Assembly (NCBI RefSeq): GCF_007677875.1 | Contig: NZ_VEDO01000003.1 | Span: forward strand, 1 to 64,000 | Length of the DNA stretch: 64,000 bases | Direction of reading: 5' to 3' | Source: Variovorax boronicumulans | GTDB taxonomy: Bacteria > Pseudomonadota > Gammaproteobacteria > Burkholderiales > Burkholderiaceae_C | Part shown: piece by piece, positions 40,165 to 52,195 of the stretch | Position numbering within the stretch: position 1 is the stretch's first letter | Layout: each line of letters starts with the position of its first letter | Notes under the pieces: model-generated | What the model was told of the DNA's origin: nothing | The model's input: the letters and a program-made list of their open reading frames with translations, nothing else | Databases searched by the model: none | Position numbers and translations under genes: made by a program

Positions 40165-40890
40165 ATGCCGTCCACCTCCCTCCCGGAACGGGCCGATGTC
40201 TGGCGCGGCGACGCGCTGGGCCAGGCCACGGCCGCGGCGCTGCCCAGCGGCCACCCTGCGCTGGACGCCGAGCTTCCGGGCGGTGGCTGGCCGGCGGCTG
40301 GGCTCTCGGAGTTGCTGCAGCTCCGGCCGGCGAGCCACGACTGGGGGCTGCTGCTGCCCGCGCTGGCGCGCCTGGCTGCCAGCGCGCGCGGCCCCGTGGC
40401 CCTGGTCGGGGCGCCCGAGGGCCTGCAGCCCTTCGCGCCGGCACTGGCCGCGCAGGGCCTGCCGGCGGCACGGCTGCTGTGGGTGCAGGTCGAGGAAGAC
40501 AAGGCGCGGCTGTGGGCGGCCGAGCAGGCCGTGCGCTGCGCCGATGTGCCGGCCGTGCTGGCCTGGCTGCCGCGCGTGCGGGCCGACGGGTTGCGCCGGC
40601 TGCACCTGGCGGCACTCGACCATGGCAAGCCGCTGTTCGGTTTCCGGCCGGCCGCGGCACAGGTCGAATCCTCGCCCGCGCCGCTGCGGCTTCGGCTGGA
40701 GGGTGGGGCGCCGCTGCAGGTGCTGGTGCTCAAGCGCCGCGGCCCGCCCATGGCCCGGCCGCTCGCATTGCCGGCCGAAGCGCCGGCATTGGCTGCGCTG
40801 CTGGCACTGCGCCGGCGCGTGCCTGCTGCTGCGCCGCCGGCCGGGCCGGTCGAGATCCGCCATGGCCTGGATCGCCCTGTCGCCGCCTGA
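40165..40890 (+). CDS. imuA: Translesion DNA synthesis-associated protein ImuA
   Basis: A 241-residue RecA/SulA-related accessory protein of the inducible mutagenesis cassette. It has the characteristic start ERADVWRGDALGQA, then ALPSGHPALDAELPGGGWPA, AGLSELLQLRP, and the LWVQVEEDKARLWAAEQAVR core. No complete Walker A motif is visible at the position where RecA has one, as is usual for this branch. ImuA supports ImuB and DnaE2 in error-prone bypass of DNA lesions. A LexA box and promoter lie just upstream. Its last 29 bp overlap the start of imuB, pointing to translational coupling. Confidence 0.9.
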   Translation: MPSTSLPERADVWRGDALGQATAAALPSGHPALDAELPGGGWPAAGLSELLQLRPASHDWGLLLPALARLAASARGPVALVGAPEGLQPFAPALAAQGLPAARLLWVQVEEDKARLWAAEQAVRCADVPAVLAWLPRVRADGLRRLHLAALDHGKPLFGFRPAAAQVESSPAPLRLRLEGGAPLQVLVLKRRGPPMARPLALPAEAPALAALLALRRRVPAAAPPAGPVEIRHGLDRPVAA

Positions 40891-42146
40891 GGAGCAACTG
40901 CAGGCCTGGTGCTGGCAGGCGCTGCGCTTCACGCCGCGCGTGGCCGTGCAGCAGGGCTGTGTGCTGCTGGAAGTGTCCAGCACGCTGCGGCTGTGGGGCG
41001 GCCTGCGCGCGCTGCTGCAGCAACTGCTGCAGCCGGGCTCCCTGCAACCCTGCCGGGCCTGGGCGCGCGGCCGCACGGCGCCGGTCGCGCTGGCCCTGCT
41101 GCTGCTGAAATGCCAGCACCGTGCGCCGCCGCAGCAGGTGCCGGATGGCTTGCCGCTGGACACGCTGGCGGCGGCCGCGCCAGCGCTTGCCGTGCTCGAA
41201 CGCACGGGTTGCCGCAGCTTCGGCGCACTGCGCGCGCTGCCGCGGGCGGGCGTGGCGCGCCGCTTCGGCGCCGCCTTGCTGGAAGCGCTCGACCAGGCTT
41301 ACGGCGATCGCCCGGCCGCATACGACTGGTGCCGGCTGCCGCCCGTGTTCGACCAGAACCTGGAACTGCCCGCCATCGCCACCGCCGCGCCCGAACTGCT
41401 GTGGACCGGCCAGCGTCTGCTGGACGCGCTGCACACTTGGCTGCGCGCCGGCCAGCGCGGCGTGCTGGCGCTCGAGCTGGAATGGACGCACGATCTGCGC
41501 CGCATCGATGGTCGCCAGTTGCCCCGCCAGGCCAGGCTGCCCATCCGCACGGCCCGGCCCACGCAGGACATGGCGCACCTGCGCCGGCTGCTGCACGAGC
41601 ACCTGCAGCAGCAGTGCCTGGCCGCGCCGGCCAACCACCTGCGCCTGCGCACGCTGGAAGTGGCGCCGCTGCCCGGCGCCAGTGCCAGCCTGCTGCCCGA
41701 GGAACAGCACACCGGCGAGCCGCTGCACGCGCTCATCGAGCGCCTGGCCGCGCGCCTGGGGGCCGACCGCGTGCTGGTGCCGCAGCTCGTGGCCGACCAC
41801 CGGCCCGAGCGCATGCAGCGCTGGGTGCCCGCGCAGCAGGCGCTGGAGCTGCGCGCAGCCGCCGAGGAACTCGCGCCCGATGCCGCGCTGTTCCCGGCCT
41901 GGCTGCTGCGCGAGCCGCTGGCGCTGGACATGGACGCCCAGGGCCAGCCGCTGTTCCACGGCCCGCTGCAGTTGCTGGCCAGGCCGCGCCGCGTGGATGG
42001 GGCGGGCTGGTGGGACCTGGACGCGGACCAGCCCGCGGTGCGCGACTACCGCCTGGCCCGCAGCGCGCAACTCGGCCTGCTGTGGCTGTACTGCGAGCGG
42101 CCGCACAGCGGCGTGGCCGAACCGCGCTGGTTCCTGCAGGGCGCTT

Positions 42147-42154
<8 letters not shown>
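40862..42154 (+). CDS. imuB: Y-family polymerase-like protein ImuB
   Basis: A 430-residue Y-family DNA polymerase homologue. As in other ImuB proteins, the catalytic carboxylates of active Y-family polymerases are not in their expected place (MAWIALSPPEEQLQAWCWQA at the N-terminus), so it probably acts as a scaffold linking DnaE2 to the beta clamp. The helix-hairpin-helix/thumb region is around TGCRSFGALRALPRAGVARR (about residues 115-135), and the little-finger domain follows (GQRGVLALELEWTHDLRRID). The ATG lies within imuA (29-bp overlap) and the stop overlaps dnaE2 by 8 bp, so all three genes form one tightly coupled operon under the SOS box. Confidence 0.88.
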
Positions 42155-45455
<3,301 letters not shown>

Positions 45456-45489
45456 ACAACGGAAAGTGCCACGCCATTTGCTCGGTTAG

Positions 45490-45507
45490 CATCCGAATCA
45501 TCGGATG
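45490..45507. promoter_or_regulatory. Perfect inverted repeat between dnaE2 and the trypsin-like gene
   Basis: CATCCGA (45490-45496) and TCGGATG (45501-45507) form a 7-bp stem with a 4-nt spacer, 23 bp before the ATG at 45531. No T-run follows, so it could be an operator or a structured leader rather than a terminator. Confidence 0.4.
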
Positions 45508-45530
45508 ACACATTTGTTGCGCGCAGCCCC

Positions 45531-46406
45531 ATGCCACTTGCCGGATCACAGAAACTGACCGAAGAGCTGGGCTACTGCGTCGCGCGCATCGAGTGCGACA
45601 CGCCCACCGGCGTGCAATGCGGCACCGGCTTCTTCTTCGCCTTTCTGCTGGAGAACGGCAAGCGCAGCCCCTGCCTGATCACCAGCCGCCATGTGGTCCA
45701 GGGCGCGCGCAGCGGCCGCTTCTTCATCACGCGCAAGGACGCAGACGGCCGGCTGCTGCCGCACCAGCCGCTGGAATGCCGCATCCCCGATTTCGAGGAC
45801 AAGTGCCATCCGCATCCCGACCCGTCGGTCGATCTGGTGCTGATCTTCGCCGGGGCCAGCCTGCAGGCCATCAAGGCCGAAGGCAACGACTACCACATCA
45901 CCTACCTGTCGCGCTCGGCCATCCTGCCGCGCGAGCAGCGGGCGGAACTGGCGCACCTGGAGACCGTGGCCGTGCTGGGCTATCCGCTCGGATTGTGGGA
46001 TCCGCAGCAGTTGCAGCCCGTGGCCCGCATGGGCATCACGGCCACCCACGCCAACCTGCCCTACGGCGGCGCGCCCGTGTTCCTGGTCGATGCGCCCTGC
46101 CATCCCGGACTGGGTGGTGCGCCGGTGTTCCTGAGCATGCCGGCGCAGGCCGGCGAGGTGGGGGCGGCAGGGCAGCGCTCGCCCGGCGTGGCCTTGCTGG
46201 GCGTGCTGTTCGCCCAGCGCCATGCCCACCTGCAGGGCGAGACCGGGGTCGAGCCCCTGGTCGGTCGTGTGCGCGCGGGCCGGCCCGTGCCGCCGCCTGC
46301 ACTGCCCGGCCCGGCGCCGCTGGGCGTGGTGCTGGGCACCGACAAGATCCTGGACTTCGAACCGCTGGTGCGGGCGATGATCCACGGCTACGTCAGCAAG
46401 TACTGA
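45531..46406 (+). CDS. Trypsin-fold protease-like protein lacking the catalytic serine
   Basis: A 291-residue chymotrypsin-fold protein without signal peptide, so probably cytoplasmic. The triad His region is LITSRHVVQG (His about residue 53) and the Asp region is PSVDLVLIFAG (about residue 101). The nucleophile loop, normally PGNSGGPV, reads PGLGGAPV here (about residues 186-193), so the serine position is glycine and the protein is probably not a standard serine protease. It may bind peptides or act as a regulator. It starts 75 bp after dnaE2 on the same strand and could be expressed with the SOS operon, although its own leader holds an inverted repeat. Fold assignment is by motif only. Confidence 0.6.
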   Translation: MPLAGSQKLTEELGYCVARIECDTPTGVQCGTGFFFAFLLENGKRSPCLITSRHVVQGARSGRFFITRKDADGRLLPHQPLECRIPDFEDKCHPHPDPSVDLVLIFAGASLQAIKAEGNDYHITYLSRSAILPREQRAELAHLETVAVLGYPLGLWDPQQLQPVARMGITATHANLPYGGAPVFLVDAPCHPGLGGAPVFLSMPAQAGEVGAAGQRSPGVALLGVLFAQRHAHLQGETGVEPLVGRVRAGRPVPPPALPGPAPLGVVLGTDKILDFEPLVRAMIHGYVSKY

Positions 46407-46410
46407 TGGC

Positions 46411-46500
46411 CGAGGGCCGTTGGCCCCTCGTCAAGACGCACCTTGGCGCATGCCGCATGGCGGCGGCCAGGGCGCCCGCGGGACCTTCCGCCGCCATGCG
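46411..46500. terminator. Strong stem-loops between convergent genes
   Basis: The 140-bp gap between two convergent genes holds two inverted repeats: CGAGGGCC/GGCCCCTCG (46411-46430, one bulge) and a perfect 13-bp pair CGCATGGCGGCGG (46454-46466) and CCGCCGCCATGCG (46488-46500). Neither has a T-run, but the position suits bidirectional termination or transcript-end protection. Confidence 0.45.
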
Positions 46501-46546
46501 CGCGTGGTGCACGACGTGCAGGCGCCGCCGGCGCCGCCGAAGTAGC

Positions 46547-47332
46547 TCAGGCGACGCCGGCCAGCAGCCCCGCCACGGCGGCCAGCACCGGCTCGGGCTG
46601 TTCGCGGTGCGGCACATGGCCGCAGCCGGGCAGCAGCAGCGTCTCGGCCGGGCCGGTCACGCCGGCGGCGATGCGGCGCGGGTGCACCAGCGAGCCGTAT
46701 TCGTCGTCCTCGCCATGGATGGCCAGCACCGGGCAGCGCACGGCCGGCAACACGCCGTGGATGGACCAGTCCGCGAAGGCGGGCGACAGCCAGGTGTCGG
46801 TCCAGGCGGCGAGCACCCAGCGCGCCTTGTCGCCGTGGTAGCGGGCCAGGCGTTCAAGCTGGCCGGGTTCGGCGAACTGCGCCTTGGCCACGCGGATGCC
46901 CTCCAGCGTGCGGTCCTCGGCGAAGGCCTGGGCCGACTCGGTGACCAGCGCCGTGCAGCGCTCGCCGAACGCGGCCGCCGTCTCCACCGCCATGGCCCCG
47001 CCCACGCTGTGGCCGAAGGCCACGAAGCGCGCCATGCCCAGCTGCTCGGCGAGGGCCGGCACGTTGGCCTGCGCCTCGTGGCGCACGAAGGCCGGCGTCA
47101 GCGTCTCCCGGCAGGCGTCGGACCGGCCGAAGCCGAGCCGGTCGTAGGCCACCACGCGCCGGCCCGTGGCCTGCGCCAACGCGGCCGGAAAGTCGCGCCA
47201 CAGGTCCACGCTGCCCAGCGAGTCGTGGAACAACAGCACGGGCGCGGCGTCGGCGGCGCCCCCGGGCGTCCAGCTGCGCGCGAACAGCCGGCCAGCGGGG
47301 GTGGCGATGGCATGGTCCTGCGCGTCGCTCAT
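46547..47332 (-). CDS. Alpha/beta hydrolase
   Basis: A 261-residue alpha/beta hydrolase of the general esterase/lactonase type. It has an oxyanion segment LLFHDSLGSVDLW near residue 35, DRLGFGRSD near 65, nucleophile elbow AFGHSVGGAM (Ser about residue 108), acid in IHGEDDEYGS near 205 and catalytic His in PGCGHVPHREQP near 240. It is cytoplasmic. Its ATG overlaps the stop of the upstream SDR gene by 4 nt (ATGA), so the two are translationally coupled and probably act on the same compound, for example ester hydrolysis and carbonyl reduction. The substrate is not evident. Confidence 0.85.
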   Translation of the reverse strand: MSDAQDHAIATPAGRLFARSWTPGGAADAAPVLLFHDSLGSVDLWRDFPAALAQATGRRVVAYDRLGFGRSDACRETLTPAFVRHEAQANVPALAEQLGMARFVAFGHSVGGAMAVETAAAFGERCTALVTESAQAFAEDRTLEGIRVAKAQFAEPGQLERLARYHGDKARWVLAAWTDTWLSPAFADWSIHGVLPAVRCPVLAIHGEDDEYGSLVHPRRIAAGVTGPAETLLLPGCGHVPHREQPEPVLAAVAGLLAGVA

Positions 47333-48087
47333 GCCGGATCGCGCACGTCGGCCACCGGGTTGGCGCCGAAATCCGGCCGCGCCAGGTAGGCCAGCACGCG
47401 CGCCGCGGCCTCTTCGGGGGAGGTCAGCTGCCCGCCCGCATGCAGCTTGGCGAAGTTGCCCTGGTCGGGAAAGCGCGCCGCGTCGGCGCCGCGCAGCTGG
47501 GCCTGCATGTCGGTGTCGATCACGCCGGGGGCGAGCGAGCAGACCTTCGCGCCGTTCGGCTTGCCCGCCTCGTCCAGCGCCAGGCAGCGCGTGAAGTGGT
47601 CCATGCCGGCCTTGGCCGCGCAGTAGGCCGATTGCGACGCCTGGGCGCGCCGGCCCAGGCCCGAGGAAATGTTGAGCACGCGGCGCTGGCCGCTCCAGCC
47701 GGCCGTGGCGCCCAGGAAGGCTGCGCTGAGCTGCATCGGGGCCTCCAGGCCCACGCGCAGGGCGCGCGCGAGGTCGGCCGGGTCGGCCTCGCTGAGCGGC
47801 ACCAGCGCGGGAATCACGCCCGCGTTGTTGATCAACGTGGCGCTGGCCCAGCGCGCGCCGTGGTGGGCGCTGAGCCAGTGGTCCAGCCGCGCGGCCACGG
47901 TCGCGCCGTCGGCCAGGTCGGCCTGCCACTGCGTGCAGTGGGCGCCGCCCAGCTGCGCCAGTTCGTCATTGGCCTGGCGCGCGATGCACAGCAGGTGGTG
48001 GCCTTCCTGCAGCAGTTGCCGGGCCATGGCGAGGCCCATGCCGCGCGAGGCGCCGGTCAGGATGGTGAGGTGGGAAGAAGGGGGCAT
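47329..48087 (-). CDS. Short-chain dehydrogenase/reductase (SDR family)
   Basis: A 252-residue classical SDR. It has the cofactor-binding TILTGASRGMGLAMARQLLQ at residues 8-27, NNAGV near residue 90, the catalytic Ser in LNISSGLG (near 143), Tyr and Lys in SAYCAAKAGMDHF (near 157-161), and PGVIDTDM near 190. The NADP(H)/NAD(H) choice is not clear, although the Arg after TGAS favours NADP. It resembles sepiapterin-reductase-like SDRs. It is coupled to the downstream hydrolase by a 4-nt overlap and is divergent from a Bug receptor gene 126 bp away. Confidence 0.87.
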   Translation of the reverse strand: MPPSSHLTILTGASRGMGLAMARQLLQEGHHLLCIARQANDELAQLGGAHCTQWQADLADGATVAARLDHWLSAHHGARWASATLINNAGVIPALVPLSEADPADLARALRVGLEAPMQLSAAFLGATAGWSGQRRVLNISSGLGRRAQASQSAYCAAKAGMDHFTRCLALDEAGKPNGAKVCSLAPGVIDTDMQAQLRGADAARFPDQGNFAKLHAGGQLTSPEEAAARVLAYLARPDFGANPVADVRDPA

Positions 48088-48213
48088 GGCAGCGTCGGGG
48101 GAGGGGCAGCGGGCATGTTATGCGCGGGGGCGACACCGCAGGGTTCGGCGCACGGCGACACTGGGCTTGGACGCACTGCGCGCCTGCCACCATCAGACCC
48201 ACGGAGACACACC

Positions 48214-49191
48214 ATGCACCCCTTTCGCCGCCACTTGCTCGCTGCCGCCGGGCTGGCCCTGTACGCTGCTGGCGCACCAGGCGCCTTCGCCCAGGCCTGG
48301 CCCGACCGACCGGTCCAGTTGGTCATTCCGTACCCGCCCGGCGGCAGCGCCGATCTCGTGGCCCGGCCGCTGTCGATCAAGCTGCAGGAGCGCCTCGGCC
48401 AGCCCGTGGTGCTGGAGTACAAGCCCGGCGCGGGCGGCACGCTGGCTTCGCAGTACGCCGCACGCGCCAGGCCCGACGGATACACCTTCATCATGGTGCT
48501 GGCCGCGCACGCCATCAACGCGAGCCTGTATCCCAGGTTGCCCTACGACACCCGCAAGGACTTCGCGCCCGTCTCGCTGGTGGCCAACCTGCCCCTGCTG
48601 GTCACGGGCAGCAGTGCGCTGAAGGCGCGCACGGTGCCCGAGCTCATTGCGCAGGCCAAGGCCAACCCGGGCAAGATCACCTTCGCATCGGCCGGCAACG
48701 GCAACACCAGCCACCTGGCGGCCGAGTACTTCAGCACGGCCGCCGGCGTGAAGATGACGCACGTGCCCTACAAGGGCAGCGCGCCCATGGTCAACGCGCT
48801 GCTCGGCGGCGAAGTGGACCTGGCCTTCGACAGCGCCTCGACCTCGCTGCCGCACGTGAAGGCCGGCAAGCTGCACCCGCTGGCCGTGACCGGCGAGCGC
48901 CGCATGCCCATGCTGCCCGAGGTGCCGACCATGCAGGAGCTCGGCGTGCCCAACTTCGTCGTCAACGGCTGGTACGCCATCCTGGCGCCGGCCGGCACGC
49001 CGGCCGAGATCACCGAGCGGCTCAGCCGGGAGATCGCCACCGTGGTGGCGCAGCCGGAGATCCGGACGCAGCTAGAGGCCAGTGGTTACCAGCTGGTCGG
49101 ATCCACGCCGGCGGCGTTGGGCACGCACATCGAGGCCGAACTCACGCGCTGGGCCAAGGTGGTGAAGGACTCGGGCGCGCGCGTGGACTGA
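48214..49191 (+). CDS. Bug-family tripartite tricarboxylate transporter receptor
   Basis: A 325-residue periplasmic receptor of the Bug/TctC family. It has a signal peptide ending AAGAPGAFAQAWP and the family hallmarks WPDRPVQLVIPYPPGGSADL, VVLEYKPGAGGTLASQYAAR, DGYTFIMVLAAH, VPYKGSAPMVNALLGGEVDL and LAVTGERRMPMLPEVPTMQE. Bug proteins bind carboxylates, amides or related metabolites and deliver them to TctAB or act in sensing; Comamonadaceae carry very many without permease partners, as here. An RBS-like GGAGACA lies 9 bp before the ATG. Confidence 0.92.
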   Translation: MHPFRRHLLAAAGLALYAAGAPGAFAQAWPDRPVQLVIPYPPGGSADLVARPLSIKLQERLGQPVVLEYKPGAGGTLASQYAARARPDGYTFIMVLAAHAINASLYPRLPYDTRKDFAPVSLVANLPLLVTGSSALKARTVPELIAQAKANPGKITFASAGNGNTSHLAAEYFSTAAGVKMTHVPYKGSAPMVNALLGGEVDLAFDSASTSLPHVKAGKLHPLAVTGERRMPMLPEVPTMQELGVPNFVVNGWYAILAPAGTPAEITERLSREIATVVAQPEIRTQLEASGYQLVGSTPAALGTHIEAELTRWAKVVKDSGARVD

Positions 49192-49513
49192 GGGCGCCCC
49201 GGCGCGCCTGCTGGACGTCGTCCATCGCGCGTCGGCCGCCTGCAGTGCGGCTCCGACGTCCTGCGTGCCCGGCAGCACCCCCAGCACAGCCACGCTGGCG
49301 CCGGGGTCGTGCCGCTTGTCGCTTCGCTGCGGCACGCAGCCGCGCTGTCTGAACAAGCCCGCCTCGACACGCAATGCAGGCGTCACCGTTCCTGGCTGGT
49401 TCTCCAGGGGCATCGTGACAAGATTGCTCCACAGTTGTGTGCGGGTCGCGCTGAGAATGGCCCGCCGCCACGGGCTCGCCTCCTGCGCAGCCGGGCGGCT
49501 GAGCGCTCACACC
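49192..49513. other. Intergenic region before the MHYT-GGDEF-EAL gene
   Basis: No gene is called. The frame of the downstream signalling protein stays open back to about 49265, but the added residues are unconserved-looking and rich in Arg, Cys and Ser, so it is treated as non-coding. No clear promoter or terminator was found. Confidence 0.45.
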
Positions 49514-51631
49514 ATGACACCAGCCTTCGCCGAGCTCAGCTACAACCACTGGGTTGTGGCGCTCTCGTTCCTGATCGCCAGCTATGCGTCCTTCGTCGCA
49601 CTGGACCTGGCCCAGCGCGTGCGTACGCAGGACCGGACCATTGCGCGTGCCTGGCACATCGGCGGCTCGCTGGCGCTGGGCACGGGCATCTGGTCCATGC
49701 ACTTCGTCGGCATGCTGGCGGCTGCACTGCCTTTCACGGTGGGCTACGGCTACACGGTCACAGGCCTGTCCTGGGTGGCGGGGGTGGCGGCCTCGGGCGT
49801 CGCGTTGCACACCGCCAGCCAGCCCAGGCTGACGCTTGCACGGCTGGGTTGCGGCGCGCTGGCCATGGGCGCGGGCATCTGCGCCATGCATTACCTGGGC
49901 ATGGCTTCGATGGTGCTGGCCCCCGGCATCCAGTGGGACTGGCTGCTGGTCGTGGCTTCCGTGGCCATCGCCGTGCTCGCATCCGCCGTGGCGCTGCTGA
50001 TCTTCTTCGCGTTGCGCAACTACCGCGGCATGGCCGCGCGCAACCGGCAGGTGCTGGCCGCGCTGGCCATGGGCGCGGCGATCTGCGGCATGCACTACAC
50101 CGGCATGGCGGCCGCCGGCTTCGCGGCCGACAGCGTCTGCCTGAGCGCGGACCAGCTGCGCGGCGACAGCCTGGGCGTGCTGGTCACCGTGGCCGCCACC
50201 ATGCTGCTGAGCATGGCCATGTTCACCTCGCTGCTGGACGCGCGCATGCAGGGCAAGACCGAGCGGCTCGCGTCCTCGCTCAAGGCGGCCAATGCCGAGC
50301 TGCAGCAGATCGCCTTCCGCGACGCGCTGACCGGCCTGCCCAACCGGCTGCTGTTCGACGAGCGCGTGGCCTCGGCCGTGGAGCGGTCCCGCCGTGACCA
50401 CGGCAACCTGGCGTTGCTGTTCATCGACCTGGACGGCTTCAAGCCCATCAACGACTCCTTCGGCCACCGGCTCGGCGACGCCGTGCTGCAGGAGGTCGGG
50501 CAGCGCCTGGCCGCCGGCGTGCGCGCCTGCGACACCGTGGCGCGCGTGGGCGGCGACGAATTCGTGCTGCTGCTGGAGGGCGCATCCGATTCGGCCGCCA
50601 TCGCGCAGACCGCGCAGCGGCTCATCGACCTGGTCAGCGCGCCCATGGAGCAGGGCGGGCACGAGGTGCGGCTGTCCTGCTCGATCGGCATCGCGCTGTT
50701 CCCCTCCGACGGACCCCACGCCGAGCTCATGGCCCATGCCGACGCGGCGATGTACGCCGCCAAGCGTGCCGGCGGCTCTTCCTACGCCTTCTTCGAGGCC
50801 CACATGAACGCCGGCGTGCGCGAGCAGATCGCGCTGCAGCACGAACTGCGGCTGGCGCTGGAACGCCGCGAACTCGTGCTGCACTACCAGCCCAAGATCA
50901 GCGCCGGGCGCCAGCGCATCACCGGTGTGGAGGCGCTGGTGCGTTGGCAGCATCCCACGCGCGGCATGTTGGGTCCGGTGCTGTTCATCCCCGTGGCCGA
51001 GCGCTTCGGCCTGATCGCCGCCCTCGGCAACTGGGTGATCGAAGAGGCCTGCCGGCAGATCGCGGCCTGGCAGCGCCAGGGCCTGCACCTGCGCATGGCC
51101 GTCAACCTGTCGGTGCACCAGCTGCGCCAGGACGACTTCGTGCGGCGCGTGGCGGCCACCATCGCGCGCGAAGGCATCGACCCGGCGCTGCTGACGTTCG
51201 AGATCACCGAATCGGTCGCCATGGAGGATGCGGAAGGCACGCTCAAGGCCTTCGAGGCGCTCTCGGGCATCGGCGTGCAGCTGTCCATCGACGACTTCGG
51301 TACCGGCTACTCCAGCCTCTCGTACCTGCGCCAGCTGCAGGTGGGCGAACTCAAGATCGACCGCTCCTTCGTGCAGGACTTGGAGTCCAGCGCCGATGCG
51401 CGCGCCATCGTCGAGGCCGTGATCCGGCTGGCCCATGCGCTGGGCCTGCAGGTGGTGGCCGAAGGCGTGGAAACCGCGGCGCAGCAGGACGTGCTGACAC
51501 GCCTGCAGTGCGACGACCTGCAGGGCTATTTATTCGCCAAGCCCATGCCGGCCGAGCACGTGGCCGCCTGGGCCAGGGAGCGGCGCCGGCTCCAGGCCGG
51601 CCCCGCTCACGCGGTCGAACTGTCGGTCTGA
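49514..51631 (+). CDS. MHYT-sensor GGDEF-EAL c-di-GMP protein
   Basis: A 705-residue integral membrane protein. Residues about 10-240 form an MHYT sensor: seven hydrophobic helices with three copies of the metal-binding signature (SMHFVGM, CAMHYLGM, CGMHYTGM), proposed to hold copper and sense O2, CO or NO. A GGDEF domain follows (about 275-440) with intact RVGGDEF and an upstream RxxD (RACD) inhibitory site. Then comes an EAL domain (about 450-695) with VEALVRW, the metal-binding EITES and DDFGTGYSS, and ETAAQQ, all in place, so both c-di-GMP synthesis and breakdown may be possible. The ATG at 49514 matches the first helix. Its final 25 bp overlap the convergent Lrp-family gene. Confidence 0.9.
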   Translation: MTPAFAELSYNHWVVALSFLIASYASFVALDLAQRVRTQDRTIARAWHIGGSLALGTGIWSMHFVGMLAAALPFTVGYGYTVTGLSWVAGVAASGVALHTASQPRLTLARLGCGALAMGAGICAMHYLGMASMVLAPGIQWDWLLVVASVAIAVLASAVALLIFFALRNYRGMAARNRQVLAALAMGAAICGMHYTGMAAAGFAADSVCLSADQLRGDSLGVLVTVAATMLLSMAMFTSLLDARMQGKTERLASSLKAANAELQQIAFRDALTGLPNRLLFDERVASAVERSRRDHGNLALLFIDLDGFKPINDSFGHRLGDAVLQEVGQRLAAGVRACDTVARVGGDEFVLLLEGASDSAAIAQTAQRLIDLVSAPMEQGGHEVRLSCSIGIALFPSDGPHAELMAHADAAMYAAKRAGGSSYAFFEAHMNAGVREQIALQHELRLALERRELVLHYQPKISAGRQRITGVEALVRWQHPTRGMLGPVLFIPVAERFGLIAALGNWVIEEACRQIAAWQRQGLHLRMAVNLSVHQLRQDDFVRRVAATIAREGIDPALLTFEITESVAMEDAEGTLKAFEALSGIGVQLSIDDFGTGYSSLSYLRQLQVGELKIDRSFVQDLESSADARAIVEAVIRLAHALGLQVVAEGVETAAQQDVLTRLQCDDLQGYLFAKPMPAEHVAAWARERRRLQAGPAHAVELSV

Positions 51632-52119
51632 GCGCCGCCGGGCAGCACCGGCAGCTGCAGCCCGAGCTTCAGGCAACCCAGCGCCACCGAGGTGCGAAAG
51701 CGCCGCACGTTCTCGTCGCCGCGCAAGAGCCGCTCGGCCAGCGCGTCGTAGTCGGCCATCGAGGCCGCGGTGACGACCAGCAGGTAGTCGGCCTCGCCCG
51801 TGATCGCATAGCACTGCTGCACGGCGGGCTCGGCCGCGATGCGCGCATGCAGGCCGGCCGTGCGGCGCGGGTGCTCGTCGTGCACGTGCACCTCCACCAG
51901 CAGCGTGAGCGGGCGGCCGACTTTGGCGGGGTCGAGCTGGGCCGCCTCGGCGCGGATCACCCCGGTCTCGCGCAGGCGCTGGATGCGCCGCTGCACGGCC
52001 GGGGCCGACAGGTGCACGGCCTGCGCGATCAGGCGCTGCGGCACGGTGTTGTCGCGCTGCAGGATGTCCAGGATCGCGAGGTCGAAGCTGTCCAGGGCGG
52101 AGGCTGCTTTTGCGGGCAT
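51607..52119 (-). CDS. Lrp/AsnC family transcriptional regulator
   Basis: A 170-residue leucine-responsive regulator. The N-terminal winged helix-turn-helix (LDSFDLAILDILQRDNTVPQ, then RLIAQAVHLSAPAVQRRIQR) occupies residues 9-50 and the C-terminal RAM ligand-binding domain follows (LLVEVHVHDEH, CYAITGEADYLLVV). The start MPAKAASALDSF is standard; the frame is open further upstream but unconserved. It is divergent from an RhtA-like amino-acid exporter 76 bp away, so it most likely controls that gene in response to an amino acid, the usual arrangement for Lrp-type regulators of efflux. Large inverted repeats fill the shared control region. Confidence 0.92.
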   Translation of the reverse strand: MPAKAASALDSFDLAILDILQRDNTVPQRLIAQAVHLSAPAVQRRIQRLRETGVIRAEAAQLDPAKVGRPLTLLVEVHVHDEHPRRTAGLHARIAAEPAVQQCYAITGEADYLLVVTAASMADYDALAERLLRGDENVRRFRTSVALGCLKLGLQLPVLPGGAQTDSSTA

Positions 52120-52123
52120 GGGT

Positions 52124-52193
52124 GCGAGCGAATATTGCGTATGAGGGGCCAAACCTAAGCAAAAACCAGCGGCCCGGCGCAATACATTCTCGC
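52124..52193. promoter_or_regulatory. Inverted-repeat pair in the divergent Lrp/RhtA-like control region
   Basis: GCGAGCGAATATTGCG (52124-52139) and CGCAATACATTCTCGC (52178-52193) are inverted copies matching at 12 of 16 positions, with centres 54 bp apart (about five helical turns). They have AT-rich cores flanked by GC arms, as in Lrp-type sites, and lie between the regulator and exporter starts. Probable autoregulatory and target operators. Confidence 0.5.
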
Positions 52194-52195
52194 CA

